Shown here: positions 44,887 through 54,073 of the stretch, piece by piece
Position numbering within the stretch: position 1 is the first letter of the stretch
How the letters are laid out: every line of letters begins with the position of its first letter
Assembly: GCF_040907265.1 (NCBI RefSeq)
Contig: NZ_JBFOHP010000002.1
Span: 4,030,001 to 4,094,000, forward strand
DNA length: 64,000 bases
Direction: 5' to 3'
Source of the DNA: Streptomyces sclerotialus
GTDB lineage: Bacteria > Actinomycetota > Actinomycetes > Streptomycetales > Streptomycetaceae
Notes under the pieces: generated by a model
What the model saw: only the letters and a program-made list of their open reading frames with translations
What the model was told of the DNA's origin: nothing
Databases searched by the model: none
Program-made: the position numbers and the translations under genes

Positions 44887-45702
44887 TCAGCTGGCGTACT
44901 GCCGCTCCCGGATCTCACGCCAGCGGTCCGACAGCTTCTCGTACGCCACGCCGGCCCGCTCCCCGTCGCCCTCACGCAGCGCCACGAGCCCCTCCGCCAC
45001 TTCCGCCGCGGAACGGTCCTCGGCCAGCTGTCCTTCGGGGACGGCGTGCACCAGTCCTCCGTAGTCCAGCTCCACGAGAGCGCGCGGGTGGAATTCCTCC
45101 AGCCAGCGCCCCACATCTACCAGGCCGTCGATCAGCGGCCCCTCTTCGAGCGCGTCCCGCAGCGTGCGCAGCCCGCGTGCGACCCGGCGCCTGGCCTCCA
45201 CCATCGGCGTCCGGTAACGCAGCACGAGCCCTTGGTCACCCTTCGTGTACTCACGCTCCGCGTCGTCGAAGAGCACGAACCAGCGCACCGGCACGTGCCA
45301 GGTCGCGGTGCGGATCCAGGGCCGGGCGTCAGGGTTGCGATCCAGCCACCGCTCGTAGTCGGCGGCGGCCTGCCGGCGGACGACCGGGGGCAGGGCCGCG
45401 TCCAGCACCGGGCCGGGAAGCCGCTCGGGCAGCTCCTCCAGCGCCTGCCAGCCGCGGAGCCGCGTCCGCCAGGGGCACACGCACGTCACGCCGTCCACGA
45501 CGGCGACGAACGCGTCGCTGCTCTCGTGCACGGGCACCGCGACGGGCGGGGTCGGCAGCAGGTCGGCCAGCGAGCGCCGCAGCTCGTCCTGGGCGGTGGG
45601 GGTGGTCTCCCGCTTCGCGTAGCGCGCCCAGTGGGAGCGCTCCGGCTCGGGGAACGCTGCCAGCGGTTCGTAGACCCGTAGATACGCCGCGTACGGGACC
45701 AT
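44887..45702 (-). CDS. Conserved hypothetical protein (SCO4090-type)
   Basis: A 271-residue soluble protein with alternating helical and beta segments. Recognisable stretches are VPYAAYLRVYEPLAAFPEPE at the start, FVAVVDGVTCVCPWRTRLRG in the middle, and LVELDYGGLVHAVPEG toward the end. No catalytic motif, signal peptide or membrane segment is seen. The frame extends to 45858, but the ATG at 45702 marks the start of structured sequence. It is two genes from vdh and upstream of bldC on the same strand. Confidence 0.72.
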   Translation of the reverse strand: MVPYAAYLRVYEPLAAFPEPERSHWARYAKRETTPTAQDELRRSLADLLPTPPVAVPVHESSDAFVAVVDGVTCVCPWRTRLRGWQALEELPERLPGPVLDAALPPVVRRQAAADYERWLDRNPDARPWIRTATWHVPVRWFVLFDDAEREYTKGDQGLVLRYRTPMVEARRRVARGLRTLRDALEEGPLIDGLVDVGRWLEEFHPRALVELDYGGLVHAVPEGQLAEDRSAAEVAEGLVALREGDGERAGVAYEKLSDRWREIRERQYAS

Positions 45703-46013
45703 CACCGATGACGCCAGGGCCACGCCCGCTCCATTCTTCTGTCGGTCCTCCGGAGGGGGACCGCGAGGGAAGTCCGCCACAGGGGAGTCTGCCAAGCAGG
45801 AGCGCGCCGCCGGGAGTTGCCTCCCCGCGAGCGGCCCGGCATGCGCAAATCGTCCCATGCCCGTCCCCCACTAAGGGGTGATCCTCCGCACTGTGCCGAT
45901 CAACGGCCGCCGAAGGTCATACGCTGCCCTCGACCGGCCCTCCCCCCGCTTCCCCTGCCACAAGCGGGGGGAACGACCCGAGGGCGTCCACCGCGACTAT
46001 GGGAGTCACCACA
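45703..46013. other. Divergent intergenic region before vdh
   Basis: 311 bp with no gene. A weak box TACGCT near 45920 has no convincing -35. Nothing else was recognised. Confidence 0.4.
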
Positions 46014-47144
46014 GTGACCGACGTACGTCCCGCCTCCGAGCACTCCGTGCCGGGGGTTTCCCCAGTCCACGCCGACGGCGGTGTCCTGCACACCCTGTTC
46101 CGGACCGACCAGGGCGGCCACGAGCAGGTCGTGCTCTGCCAGGACCGCGCCAGCGGCCTGAAGGCCGTGATCGCGATCCACAACACCGCGCTCGGCCCGG
46201 CCCTGGGCGGCACCCGCTTCCACGCGTACGCCTCCGAGGAGGAGGCCGTGCTGGACGCGCTGAACCTCTCCCGCGGCATGTCGTACAAGAACGCGCTCGC
46301 GGGCCTGGACCACGGCGGCGGCAAGGCCGTGATCATCGGTGATCCCGAAGTGCTCAAGACCGAGGAACTGCTCCTGGCCTACGGCCGTTTCGTCTCTTCC
46401 CTCGGCGGCCGTTACGTCACGGCCTGCGATGTCGGTACGTACGTCGCCGACATGGACGTCGTGGCCCGCACGAACCGCTGGACCACCGGCCGTTCGCCGG
46501 AGAACGGCGGCGCCGGCGACTCCTCCGTACTCACCGCCTACGGCGTCTTCCAGGGCATGCGCGCGGCCGCGCAGCACCAGTGGGGCGATCCGAGCCTGCG
46601 CGGCAGGAAGGTGGGCATCGCGGGCGTCGGCAAGGTCGGCCGGCACCTCGTCGAACATCTGCTCGAAGACGGGGCAGATGTGGTCATCACGGACGTACGG
46701 CCCGAATCGGTGGATCGAATTCTGGCCAACCATCCGCAGGTCCGCGCGGCCGTCGACACCGAGGCGCTGATCCGTACGGAGGGCCTCGACGTGTACGCGC
46801 CGTGCGCCCTGGGCGGCGCGCTCAACGATCATTCCGTACCGGTTCTGACCGCGAAGGTGGTCTGCGGCGCGGCCAACAACCAGCTCGCCCATCCGGGCGT
46901 GGAGAAGGACCTCGCCGACCGCGGAATCCTTTATGCGCCCGACTACGTGGTCAACGCGGGCGGTGTCATCCAGGTGGCGGACGAGCTGCACGGGTTCGAC
47001 TTCGACCGGTGCAAAATGAAGGCCGGAAAGATCTTCGACACGACACTTTCAATATTCGCTCGTGCGAAGGCGGACGGCATTCCGCCGGCCGCGGCGGCCG
47101 ACCGGCTCGCCGAACTGCGGATGGCGGAGGCCCGCTCCGCGTGA
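46014..47144 (+). CDS. vdh: Valine (branched-chain amino acid) dehydrogenase
   Basis: A 376-residue NAD-dependent Glu/Leu/Phe/Val dehydrogenase. Substrate and catalytic lysines are in [19 protein letters not shown] (K92, K104), and the NAD-binding Rossmann loop is [12 protein letters not shown] (near 200-212). The C-terminal [12 protein letters not shown] and [14 protein letters not shown] are family hallmarks. Vdh deaminates valine, leucine and isoleucine and supplies precursors for polyketides in Streptomyces. GTG 46014 has GGGAG 8 nt upstream; ATG 45999 has no ribosome site. It is followed by DUF3073 after 320 bp. Confidence 0.95.
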   Translation: MTDVRPASEHSVPGVSPVHADGGVLHTLFRTDQGGHEQVVLCQDRASGLKAVIAIHNTALGPALGGTRFHAYASEEEAVLDALNLSRGMSYKNALAGLDHGGGKAVIIGDPEVLKTEELLLAYGRFVSSLGGRYVTACDVGTYVADMDVVARTNRWTTGRSPENGGAGDSSVLTAYGVFQGMRAAAQHQWGDPSLRGRKVGIAGVGKVGRHLVEHLLEDGADVVITDVRPESVDRILANHPQVRAAVDTEALIRTEGLDVYAPCALGGALNDHSVPVLTAKVVCGAANNQLAHPGVEKDLADRGILYAPDYVVNAGGVIQVADELHGFDFDRCKMKAGKIFDTTLSIFARAKADGIPPAAAADRLAELRMAEARSA

Positions 47145-47467
47145 CCTCCGCCACCTCCCCGGGACCCGGACGGTGACCGTGGAGTTGCTCCGGCGACACG
47201 CTCGGTGGCTGATGAAGGAGACATCCCTCACCACCCACCGGCGGGTCGCCGGAGGCGACACGTTAAAATCGCAGCTGACCAGCGGGTACGGGGCGTCCCG
47301 CGAGTCATGCCGGGCGGCCGGTGGTGCGGGCGACGTACCGTATGGCCGCGGAAGCAGGTACCGTTAAAGCCCTACGGGCCGGACTCTCCGTCGAGAGTCC
47401 GCTCTGAATCATGAACGCGTGTCAAGACTCTGGGGCCGTCGAGCCCCGTCGTTGAGGGGGTCGAGCC
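47145..47467. other. Leader of the DUF3073 gene
   Basis: 323 bp. Contains a perfect 8-bp hairpin with 4-nt loop (GGACTCTC-CGTC-GAGAGTCC, 47381-47400) and two TTAAA-type stretches (about 47263 and 47364) that could be -10 regions. No clear -35. Confidence 0.45.
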
Positions 47468-47716
47468 ATGGGGCGCGGCCGGGCCAAGGCCAAGCAGACG
47501 AAGGTCGCCCGCCAGCTGAAGTACAACAGCGGTGGGACTGATCTCTCACGCCTGGCCGAAGAGCTGGGTGCAACGCCGGCACAGCAGCCGCCGAACGGTG
47601 AGCCGTTCGAGGATGACGAGGACGACGACCCGTACGCACGGTACGCCGACCTGTACAACAACGATGACGATGAGGAGGACGAGGGCGACTCGTCCGACCA
47701 GCGTCGTCGCGCCTGA
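47468..47716 (+). CDS. DUF3073 family protein
   Basis: An 82-residue protein. The highly basic N-terminus MGRGRAKAKQTKVARQLKYN is nearly invariant in the family; the C-terminus is an acidic run (DDEDDDPYARYADLYNND). GAGGGGG ribosome site upstream. Function is unknown; the charge split suggests nucleic-acid or ribosome contact, but this is speculation. It is convergent with purM. Confidence 0.95.
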   Translation: MGRGRAKAKQTKVARQLKYNSGGTDLSRLAEELGATPAQQPPNGEPFEDDEDDDPYARYADLYNNDDDEEDEGDSSDQRRRA

Positions 47717-47751
47717 CGCCGCCGCGCGTTCAAGGCAGCCACAGCAGCATC

Positions 47752-47781
47752 ACGGACCCGGTCCGGCGCATCGCCCGGACC
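47752..47781. terminator. Bidirectional terminator between DUF3073 and purM
   Basis: ACCCGGTCCGG (47752-47762) pairs with CCGGACCGGGT (47771-47781), 8-nt loop, between the two convergent stop codons. Confidence 0.8.
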
Positions 47782-47815
47782 GGGTTCTGTGCTGCCCTGC
47801 GGTGCGAGGCGGGCC

Positions 47816-48886
47816 TCAGCTCGCGTAGTCACCGGTCAGCGTCACGGCCTCGGCGTGCGCACCGCGCTCGACGATCTCTCCGCTGACCCAGGCGTCGACG
47901 CCCCGGTCCGCGAGAGTGGCGAGCGCGACGTCCGCCGACTCCTGGGGGACGACGGCCATCATGCCGACGCCCATGTTCAGGGTCTTCTCCAGCTCCAGGC
48001 GCTCGACCGACCCGGCCTTGCCGACCAGGTCGAAGACCGCGCCAGGGGTCCAGGTCGAACGGTCGACCGTGGCGTGCAGCCCGTCCGGGATGACCCGCGC
48101 GAGGTTGTTCGCGAGGCCGCCGCCGGTGATGTGCGAGAAGGCGTGCACATCGGTGGTACGGGTGAGCGCCAGGCAGTCCAGCGAGTAGATCTTGGTGGGC
48201 TCCAGCAGCTCCTCGCCCAGGGTGCGGCCGAACTCCGGCACGTCCTGGTCGAGCGCCATGCCGGCCCGGTCGAAGAGCACGTGGCGAACGAGTGAGTACC
48301 CGTTGGAGTGAAGGCCGGAGGACTCCATGGCGATCACCACGTCACCCTTACGGATGCGATCCGCGCCCAGGACGCGGTCGGCCTCGACCACGCCCGTACC
48401 GGCGCCCGCGACGTCGAAGTCGTCCTGTCCGAGCAGGCCCGGGTGCTCGGCGGTCTCGCCGCCGACCAGTGCGCAGCCGGCCAGCACACAGCCCTCGGCG
48501 ATGCCCTTGACGATGGCCGCCACCCGCTCGGGGTAGACCTTGCCGACGCAGATGTAGTCGGTCATGAACAGCGGCTCGGCGCCGCAGACGACCAGGTCGT
48601 CCACGACCATGCCGACGAGGTCGTGGCCGATGGTGTCGTACACGCCCATCTTGCGGGCGATGTCGACCTTCGTGCCCACACCGTCGGTGGCGGAGGCGAG
48701 CAGCGGGCGCTCGTACCGCTTGAGCGCGGAGGCGTCGAAGAGGCCGGCGAAGCCGCCGAGCCCGCCCACGACCTCGGGGCGGGTGGCCTTCTTCACCCAC
48801 TCCTTCATGAGGTCGACGGCGCGGTCGCCCGCTTCGATGTCGACGCCCGCGCTCGCGTAGCTGGCACCAGGAGATTCAGCAGACAT
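47816..48886 (-). CDS. purM: Phosphoribosylformylglycinamidine cyclo-ligase (AIR synthetase)
   Basis: A 356-residue PurM. It closes FGAM to aminoimidazole ribotide using ATP. Conserved features: SYASAGVDIEAGDRAVDLMK at the start, ATDGVGTKVDIARKMG, CGAEPLFMTDYI, ALVGGETAEHPGLL, GDVVIAMESSGLHSNGYSLV and the ATP-site HAFSHITGGGLANNLARVIP. Length is normal. It lies 33 bp downstream of purF on the minus strand, so purF-purM form an operon. Confidence 0.97.
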   Translation of the reverse strand: MSAESPGASYASAGVDIEAGDRAVDLMKEWVKKATRPEVVGGLGGFAGLFDASALKRYERPLLASATDGVGTKVDIARKMGVYDTIGHDLVGMVVDDLVVCGAEPLFMTDYICVGKVYPERVAAIVKGIAEGCVLAGCALVGGETAEHPGLLGQDDFDVAGAGTGVVEADRVLGADRIRKGDVVIAMESSGLHSNGYSLVRHVLFDRAGMALDQDVPEFGRTLGEELLEPTKIYSLDCLALTRTTDVHAFSHITGGGLANNLARVIPDGLHATVDRSTWTPGAVFDLVGKAGSVERLELEKTLNMGVGMMAVVPQESADVALATLADRGVDAWVSGEIVERGAHAEAVTLTGDYAS

Positions 48887-48919
48887 GGCTGAGAGCTTTC
48901 GTGTCGTCTTGCAGGGGTT

Positions 48920-50476
48920 CTACGGGCGACGCAGCGCGTCGGCGCCGCCGACCCCGGCGGTGAGCGTCTGGACGCCGTCCACGTCGGACGTCGCCCGGCC
49001 CTCGGTCTCCGACTCCAGCAGGTGCTTGCCCAGCAGCTCCGGGTCCGGCAGGTCCATCGGGTACTCGCCGTCGAAGCAGGCGCGGCACAGGTTCGGCTTG
49101 GCGATCGTGGTCGCCTCGACCATGGCGTCGATGGAAATGTACGCGAGCGAATCGGCGCCCAGGGACTTGCCGATCTCCTCGACCGAGAGACCGTTGGCGA
49201 TCAGCTCGGCGCGGGTGGCGAAGTCGATGCCGAAGAAGCACGGCCACTTGATCGGCGGGGAGGAGATCCGCACGTGGACCTCGGCGGCGCCGGCCTCGCG
49301 GAGCATGCGCACCAGGGCGCGCTGGGTGTTGCCGCGGACGATCGAGTCGTCGACGACCACCAGGCGCTTGCCGCGGATGACTTCCTTGAGCGGGTTGAGC
49401 TTCAGCCGGATGCCCAGCTGGCGGATGGTCTGCGAGGGCTGGATGAAGGTCCGGCCGACGTAGGAGTTCTTCACCAGACCGGAGCCGAAGGGGATGCCGC
49501 TGGCCTCGGCGTAGCCGACGGCGGCCGGCGTACCGGACTCGGGCGTCGCTATCACCAGATCGGCGTCGGCGGGCGCCTCGGCGGCCAGCTTGCGGCCCAT
49601 CTCCACGCGGGAGAGGTAGACGTTCCGGCCGGCGATGTCGGTGTCGGGACGCGCGAGGTAGACGTACTCGAAGACGCAGCCCTTGGGGCGGGCCTCGGCG
49701 AAGCGGGTGGTCCGCAGGCCGTCCTCGTCGATGGCGACCATCTCGCCGGGCTCGATCTCCCGGATGAAGCTGGCGCCGCAGATGTCCAGCGCCGCGGTCT
49801 CGGAGGCGACCACCCAGCCGCGCTCCAGGCGGCCGAGGACCAGCGGCCGGATGCCCTGCGGGTCACGGGCCGCGTACAGGGTGTTCTCGTCCATGAAGCA
49901 GAGCGAGAAGGCGCCCTTGACCTTGGGGAGGACGCGCGGCGCGGCCTCCTCGACGGTCAGCGGCTTGCCGTCCTCGTCGACCTGGCCGGCCAGCAGCGCC
50001 GTCACCAGGTCGGTGTCGTTGGTGGCCGCGACCTGGGTCGCCCGGCCGCCCTCACGGGGCAGGTCGGCGACCAGCTCGGCCAGCTCGGCGGTGTTCACCA
50101 GGTTGCCGTTGTGGCCGAGCGCGATCGAGCCGTGCGCGGTGGCACGGAAGGTCGGCTGGGCGTTCTCCCACACGGACGCACCGGTGGTGGAGTAGCGGGC
50201 ATGGCCCACGGCGATGTGGCCCTGGAGAGAGCCGAGGGAGGTCTCGTCGAAGACCTGCGAGACGAGACCCATGTCCTTGAAGACCAGGATCTGTGAGCCG
50301 TTGCTCACTGCGATGCCCGCAGACTCCTGTCCACGGTGCTGCAGCGCGTACAGCCCGAAATAGGTGAGTTTGGCGACCTCTTCTCCCGGGGCCCAGACAC
50401 CGAAGACGCCGCAGGCGTCCTGGGGACCCTTCTCACCGGGGAGCAGGTCGTGGTTGAGTCGTCCGTCACCACGCAC
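48920..50476 (-). CDS. purF: Amidophosphoribosyltransferase
   Basis: A 518-residue PurF, first committed enzyme of purine synthesis, making phosphoribosylamine from PRPP and glutamine. A 21-residue propeptide precedes the catalytic Cys22 (PQDACGVFG), which becomes N-terminal after processing. The glutaminase segment includes LYALQHRGQESAGIAV, and the PRPP loop is VVVDDSIVRGNTQ. Cysteines WPCFFGID and CRACFDGEYP suit the Fe-S form. GTG 50476 is preferred because a TTCGGA-N18-TAGACT promoter ends 7 nt before it, implying a leaderless message. purM follows 33 bp later. Confidence 0.96.
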   Translation of the reverse strand: MRGDGRLNHDLLPGEKGPQDACGVFGVWAPGEEVAKLTYFGLYALQHRGQESAGIAVSNGSQILVFKDMGLVSQVFDETSLGSLQGHIAVGHARYSTTGASVWENAQPTFRATAHGSIALGHNGNLVNTAELAELVADLPREGGRATQVAATNDTDLVTALLAGQVDEDGKPLTVEEAAPRVLPKVKGAFSLCFMDENTLYAARDPQGIRPLVLGRLERGWVVASETAALDICGASFIREIEPGEMVAIDEDGLRTTRFAEARPKGCVFEYVYLARPDTDIAGRNVYLSRVEMGRKLAAEAPADADLVIATPESGTPAAVGYAEASGIPFGSGLVKNSYVGRTFIQPSQTIRQLGIRLKLNPLKEVIRGKRLVVVDDSIVRGNTQRALVRMLREAGAAEVHVRISSPPIKWPCFFGIDFATRAELIANGLSVEEIGKSLGADSLAYISIDAMVEATTIAKPNLCRACFDGEYPMDLPDPELLGKHLLESETEGRATSDVDGVQTLTAGVGGADALRRP

Positions 50477-50483
50477 ATCAAGA

Positions 50484-50513
50484 AGTCTAGGGCAGGTACG
50501 GGATTCATCCGAA
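50484..50513 (-). promoter_or_regulatory. purF promoter TTCGGA-N18-TAGACT
   Basis: The minus-strand -35 TTCGGA (50508-50513) and -10 TAGACT (50484-50489) end 7 nt before the purF GTG. Transcription and translation would start together. Confidence 0.6.
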
Positions 50514-50985
50514 CCGGGGATGGTCGCCGACCTTGGACATGTGCTTGACGTGAACACCTGATCACCGCCAGGTTCCAGGGCCGTGCAGCCCCCGCGATTC
50601 CTGGTGCAGCGCCGCCACGTGGACCTCGGTCGCATCGCGAGCGCCATCTGTCGCCGCTTCCGAGCGCGTCTTCCGCGCATCCCTTCCGCCGCGTGCCTTC
50701 TGTACATCCCGTACACCGCCGCGCCGCCGCCGGCCGGGCCGCAACCACTCCGGTCCGTCCACTGCCGAACCCCGCCTGACCAGGCAGGACTTCCCGTCGC
50801 AGGGCCAGCACGACGGCCACCGGGGCGGTTTCCGCCCCCTTGATCAGCGCCTTACATGGGGTGAGAAGCGTCACTTCCCGGCCATCGCGCACCAGGCCGG
50901 TGCTTTTGGGCGGCATTTATCAGGATTTACCAGCGGAGGCCGCGGTGCGCACGGTCGCCACTTTCCCTCCAGCAAACAACCCGTT
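50514..50985. other. Intergenic region between purF and the sulfatase pseudogene
   Basis: About 470 bp with no gene supported. Short frames lack ribosome sites or family features. Nothing else recognised. Confidence 0.45.
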
Positions 50986-51718
50986 CGTGAAGTCGCCCGA
51001 ACCCTCTTCATCCTCGGCGACGATCTGGGCTGGGCGGACCTCTCCTCGTACGGCTCACCGCACATCCGCAGCCCGCGCCTGGACCGGCCGGCCCGCCAGG
51101 GCGTCCGCTTCACCCAGGCCTGCTCCGGGTCCGCGACCTGTCCCCCACCCGCTTCTCGCTCTGCACCGGGCTCGCCATAGCCCTGAACGGGCATGGGAGG
51201 TGCCCCTCCCCGGCCGTACGGAAGGCGGCCTCGCCGCGCCCATCGCCGTACAAGGACCTGCGGTACTGCACCCCCGCATCCTCACAGAACGGGCCGTGGA
51301 CCACGTACGGGAGCGGGCGGCGGAACCGGAGCGGACCACGCGCTCCACCACCGCGACGGCGGCTCGCTCGCCAAGTACCAGGAGATGGTCGAGGACCTGG
51401 ACCGCTCCGTCGGCGAGGTCCTGGACGCGCTCAAGCGCTCCGGGCAGGAGAAGGCACGAGCCTGGCGGGCCACCTGCTGCGCGGCGAGCGGCTGCCCGAG
51501 CGCGACCTGTTCTGGCGGGTACGCGGCGAGCGGGCGCTGCGCCGCGGCGACTGGAAGTACTACCGCGGCAACGGCGGCGCCGACCAGCTCTTCGACCTCA
51601 CCGCCGACCCGCGCGAACAGGCGACCGGGCCGGTACGGAGCAGGACCTGTTGCGGGATCTCCGTACCGCCGCCTGGGAACGCATCGACGCCACGCTGCTG
51701 CCGTACCCGTCCGTCTGA
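50986..51718 (+). pseudogene. Degraded arylsulfatase-type gene
   Basis: Pieces of one sulfatase are spread over different frames: RTLFILGDDLGWADLSSYGS from about 50998, then HHRDGGSLAKYQEMVEDLDR from about 51340. After these come GHLLRGERLPERDLFWRVRG from about 51460, DWKYYRGNGGADQLFDLTAD from about 51550, and RDLRTAAWERIDATLLPYPS at the end. The pieces are joined only by at least three to four frameshifts. The sulfatase C/SxPxR formylglycine region is broken at about 51135 by an apparent one-base loss. The whole is about 240 codons against a usual 450-550, so most of the middle is deleted. It is clearly non-functional. The stop is at 51718. Confidence 0.85.
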
Positions 51719-51754
51719 ATGGCGGCCCCGTGCACGGCCTTCGGCCCGTACGTC

Positions 51755-52552
51755 TCAGGACAACACCGGGAGGTACGGTCCGAGGTCGGCACGCTCGCCG
51801 CTCGCGCTCACCAGGGCGTCCGCCACCGCCGCCGTCCACTCCGCACGGCCGGTGGCCAGCCGCACCCAGGTCAGCGGGTCGGTCTCCACGACGTTCGGCG
51901 GGGTGCCGCGGGTGTGCCGGGGGCCCTCGACGCACTGCACGACGGCGAACGGCGGGACCCGCACCTCCACCGCACCGCCCGGGGCCTTCGTGGCCAGCGC
52001 GTCGGCGAGGAGCCGGGCCGTGGCGGCCAGCGCGTGCCGGTCGAACGGGATCTCAGCGCCGGTCGCTTCGGCGAGGTCGTCGCTGTGCACGACCAGTTCG
52101 AGGCAGCGGGTCACCAGCAGCTCGTCCAGTCGCATCGCCCCGGGCCTGACCTCCATGAGCCGGTCGTCGGGGGCCGCGGGCACCAGCGCGGCGTACCGCT
52201 CGGCCGCCCGGTCCAGCAGGGTGACCGGGTCCTGCTCCGCCGCCATCGTCCGCACGCGCGCGTCGACCGCGTCGGCGAACGGGGCGGCCCCGAAAGGCCA
52301 CTCGGCGAGCACTATTTCCTGCTTCGGCGCCGCGGGACGTTCGAGGGCGGCGGGCACATGGTCGACCGCCATGGCGAAGTGCGCCACCAGCTCCCGTACG
52401 GTCCACTCCCCGAGCCGGGTCGGCCGCGCGAAGTCCTCGGGCCCCAAGGCCCGTACGGCGTCCCGTACGTGACCGAGCTGCGCGGTCACCGCGGTCCGGG
52501 TCCTGGCGGGGTCGTACTTGCGGGGACGCTTCTTGGCCGGTGTCGTGGGCAT
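51755..52552 (-). CDS. Maleylpyruvate isomerase/mycothiol-dependent-like (TIGR03083) family protein
   Basis: A 265-residue protein of the DinB-like actinobacterial maleylpyruvate-isomerase-N family with a sterol-carrier-like C-terminus. The helical metal-binding domain has TRLGEWTVRELVAHFAMAVD (His in the third helix) and LLVTRCLELVVHSDDLAEAT. The C-terminal part (VEVRVPPFAVVQ to WTAAVADALVSA) resembles the SCP2-like fold. Exact reaction is unknown. It is the third gene of an ArsR-M23-this operon (27 bp spacing). Confidence 0.82.
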   Translation of the reverse strand: MPTTPAKKRPRKYDPARTRTAVTAQLGHVRDAVRALGPEDFARPTRLGEWTVRELVAHFAMAVDHVPAALERPAAPKQEIVLAEWPFGAAPFADAVDARVRTMAAEQDPVTLLDRAAERYAALVPAAPDDRLMEVRPGAMRLDELLVTRCLELVVHSDDLAEATGAEIPFDRHALAATARLLADALATKAPGGAVEVRVPPFAVVQCVEGPRHTRGTPPNVVETDPLTWVRLATGRAEWTAAVADALVSASGERADLGPYLPVLS

Positions 52553-52579
52553 GCTGCCGAGCCTACGAGACGTACGGGG

Positions 52580-53416
52580 TTATGGGGCCGCGATGGCCTC
52601 AGGAACGGTGAACTTCGCACCGTTCCCGGGCACTCCGACCCCGCGCCAGTTGAAGGGGATGCCCCGGGCGGTGTCCAGGTCTGGCCCGTCCATCAGCTGG
52701 AAGTGCACGTGCGGCTCGGTGGAGTTGCCCGAGTTCCCGCAGTGGCCGAGCACCTGTCCTGCGCGGACCGCGTCGCCGGCGCGGACCTTGAGGGAGCCCT
52801 GCTGGACGTGCGCGTACATGGCGTACGTTCCCTCGCCGAGGTCGAGGACGACGTGGTTGCCGACGACGCGGCGGGTGCCGCCGAGCGTCCTGCCCACGCC
52901 CTCGACCAGCCAGAAGTACAGGACCCCGACGAGGGAGCTCCGGCTGAGGTGATCGCGCTGGCCGTCCTCGGCGTGCACGACGGTGGCATCGGCCACCGCG
53001 TGCAGCGGCGCCCCGAAGGCGGGATAGGCACGGGCGGGCCGGGCGACGGGCCAGAACCAGACGGGAGCGGGGCGCTCGGGCCCCGTCTCCGGCTCGGCCG
53101 TGATGTCGATGGCGTACGTCTGCCCGAAGCCGTGCGTGCCGTGGCTCGGCACCTTGTCGGCGGGGCTGTTGAGGGCGGACCAGCGGCCGGTGACCGGGGG
53201 CTCGACCTCGACCGGCGCCGGGGACTCCGTCTCGATCCGCCGACGGGCGGAACGGGAGGCCGCCATGTCGAGGGCGATCGCGCCGAGCGCGGGCAGCCAG
53301 CTCAGCCAGTAGTTGTACGGCAGGTCCACGAAGAACCCGACGACCATCTGGACGAAGAAGACGATCCACAGCACGTGCTGGACCAGCGCGGCGAGCTTGC
53401 GTCGGCCTGCGGACAT
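52580..53416 (-). CDS. M23 peptidase-family membrane protein
   Basis: A 278-residue protein. Two N-terminal membrane helices (about 8-28 and 36-52) are followed by an M23 domain. The zinc ligand pattern HGTHGFGQTYAIDI is a slightly divergent first motif with His and Asp, and EPHVHFQLMDG is the HxH motif. NHVVLDLGEGTYAMYAHVQQ and VLGHCGNSGNSTEPH are conserved LytM segments. The catalytic domain would face outside and act on cell wall. It is between an ArsR regulator (37 bp upstream) and the MPI-like gene, in one operon. Confidence 0.88.
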   Translation of the reverse strand: MSAGRRKLAALVQHVLWIVFFVQMVVGFFVDLPYNYWLSWLPALGAIALDMAASRSARRRIETESPAPVEVEPPVTGRWSALNSPADKVPSHGTHGFGQTYAIDITAEPETGPERPAPVWFWPVARPARAYPAFGAPLHAVADATVVHAEDGQRDHLSRSSLVGVLYFWLVEGVGRTLGGTRRVVGNHVVLDLGEGTYAMYAHVQQGSLKVRAGDAVRAGQVLGHCGNSGNSTEPHVHFQLMDGPDLDTARGIPFNWRGVGVPGNGAKFTVPEAIAAP

Positions 53417-53453
53417 GCATCCCCCCTGGTAACTGGGACTCGTACGGAAACGG

Positions 53454-53960
53454 TCAGGCGACGGGGCGCGCGGCGGTGAGCACCACGAGAAGCGGCACCA
53501 CCCGCCCGGCAGGCACCTCGTACCGGCCGCGCTCCGTGGTGTGCAGCCAGCCCGCGCCGGTCAGCTGGCGCAGGTGGTGGTAGATCTGGCCGGTCGTGCC
53601 GACGTCTTCGAGCGCGGCCAGCTCGGCGGCGGTACGCAGGCCGCCGAGGATCTCCCGCAGCAGCCGCAGCCGTACGGGATTGCCGAGCGCGGCGAACGAT
53701 TCGGCCGCTTCGGTCCAGTCGCCCTCGAAGACCGTCTCGGTGAGCAGGCCGTACTGCCACTCGTACCGGTGTCCCGTGGGCACGCGCACCGCCCCGGTGA
53801 ACAGGACGGCACCGTCCGCGTCCGGCGTCACCGGATGCCGCGCCTTCAGCGCGTCGAGGGCCCAGAAGTCCCCCTCCCCCACGGCGGGCGCGGCCGGGCC
53901 CGCGCCCTCCAGCTCCGCCATGCGCCGTTCGAGCTCGGCGACGCGCTCTTCCAGATCCAT
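53454..53960 (-). CDS. ArsR-family winged-helix regulator
   Basis: A 168-residue regulator. The N-terminus has a short coiled coil (LEERVAELERRMAELEG), and the winged helix (about 88-150) has SFAALGNPVRLRLLREILGG, then TAAELAALEDVGTTGQIYHH and a wing ending TTERGRYEVP. No cysteine cluster for metals is seen, so it is likely not a metal sensor. The ATG at 53960 lies directly beside a large palindrome in its own promoter, so autorepression is expected. The regulator is the first gene of a three-gene minus-strand operon with M23 and MPI-like genes. Confidence 0.9.
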   Translation of the reverse strand: MDLEERVAELERRMAELEGAGPAAPAVGEGDFWALDALKARHPVTPDADGAVLFTGAVRVPTGHRYEWQYGLLTETVFEGDWTEAAESFAALGNPVRLRLLREILGGLRTAAELAALEDVGTTGQIYHHLRQLTGAGWLHTTERGRYEVPAGRVVPLLVVLTAARPVA

Positions 53961-53965
53961 GCTCC

Positions 53966-53991
53966 CGAGATTACGTAATTACGTAATCTCG
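53966..53991. promoter_or_regulatory. 26-bp perfect palindrome operator in the arsR-type promoter
   Basis: Half-site CGAGATTACGTAA (53966-53978) is repeated inverted with no spacer to 53991. On the minus strand -35 TTGCAC (53991-53996), 17-nt spacer and -10 TAATCT (53968-53973) place the palindrome over the spacer and -10. The -10 ends 7 nt before the ATG, so the message is leaderless and binding would block polymerase. Confidence 0.88.
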
Positions 53992-54019
53992 TGCAAGGGT
54001 CAGGTCCCGGAAACGCCGG

Positions 54020-54052
54020 AGCCCCCGTCCGGACCTGGTCCGGACGGGGGCT
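54020..54052 (-). terminator. purL operon terminator
   Basis: AGCCCCCGTCCGGACC (54020-54035) pairs with its complement 54037-54052 with almost no loop. It lies 22 bp after the purL stop codon. Confidence 0.85.
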
Positions 54053-54073
54053 TCCGCAGGCGTGCCGCGTGGC

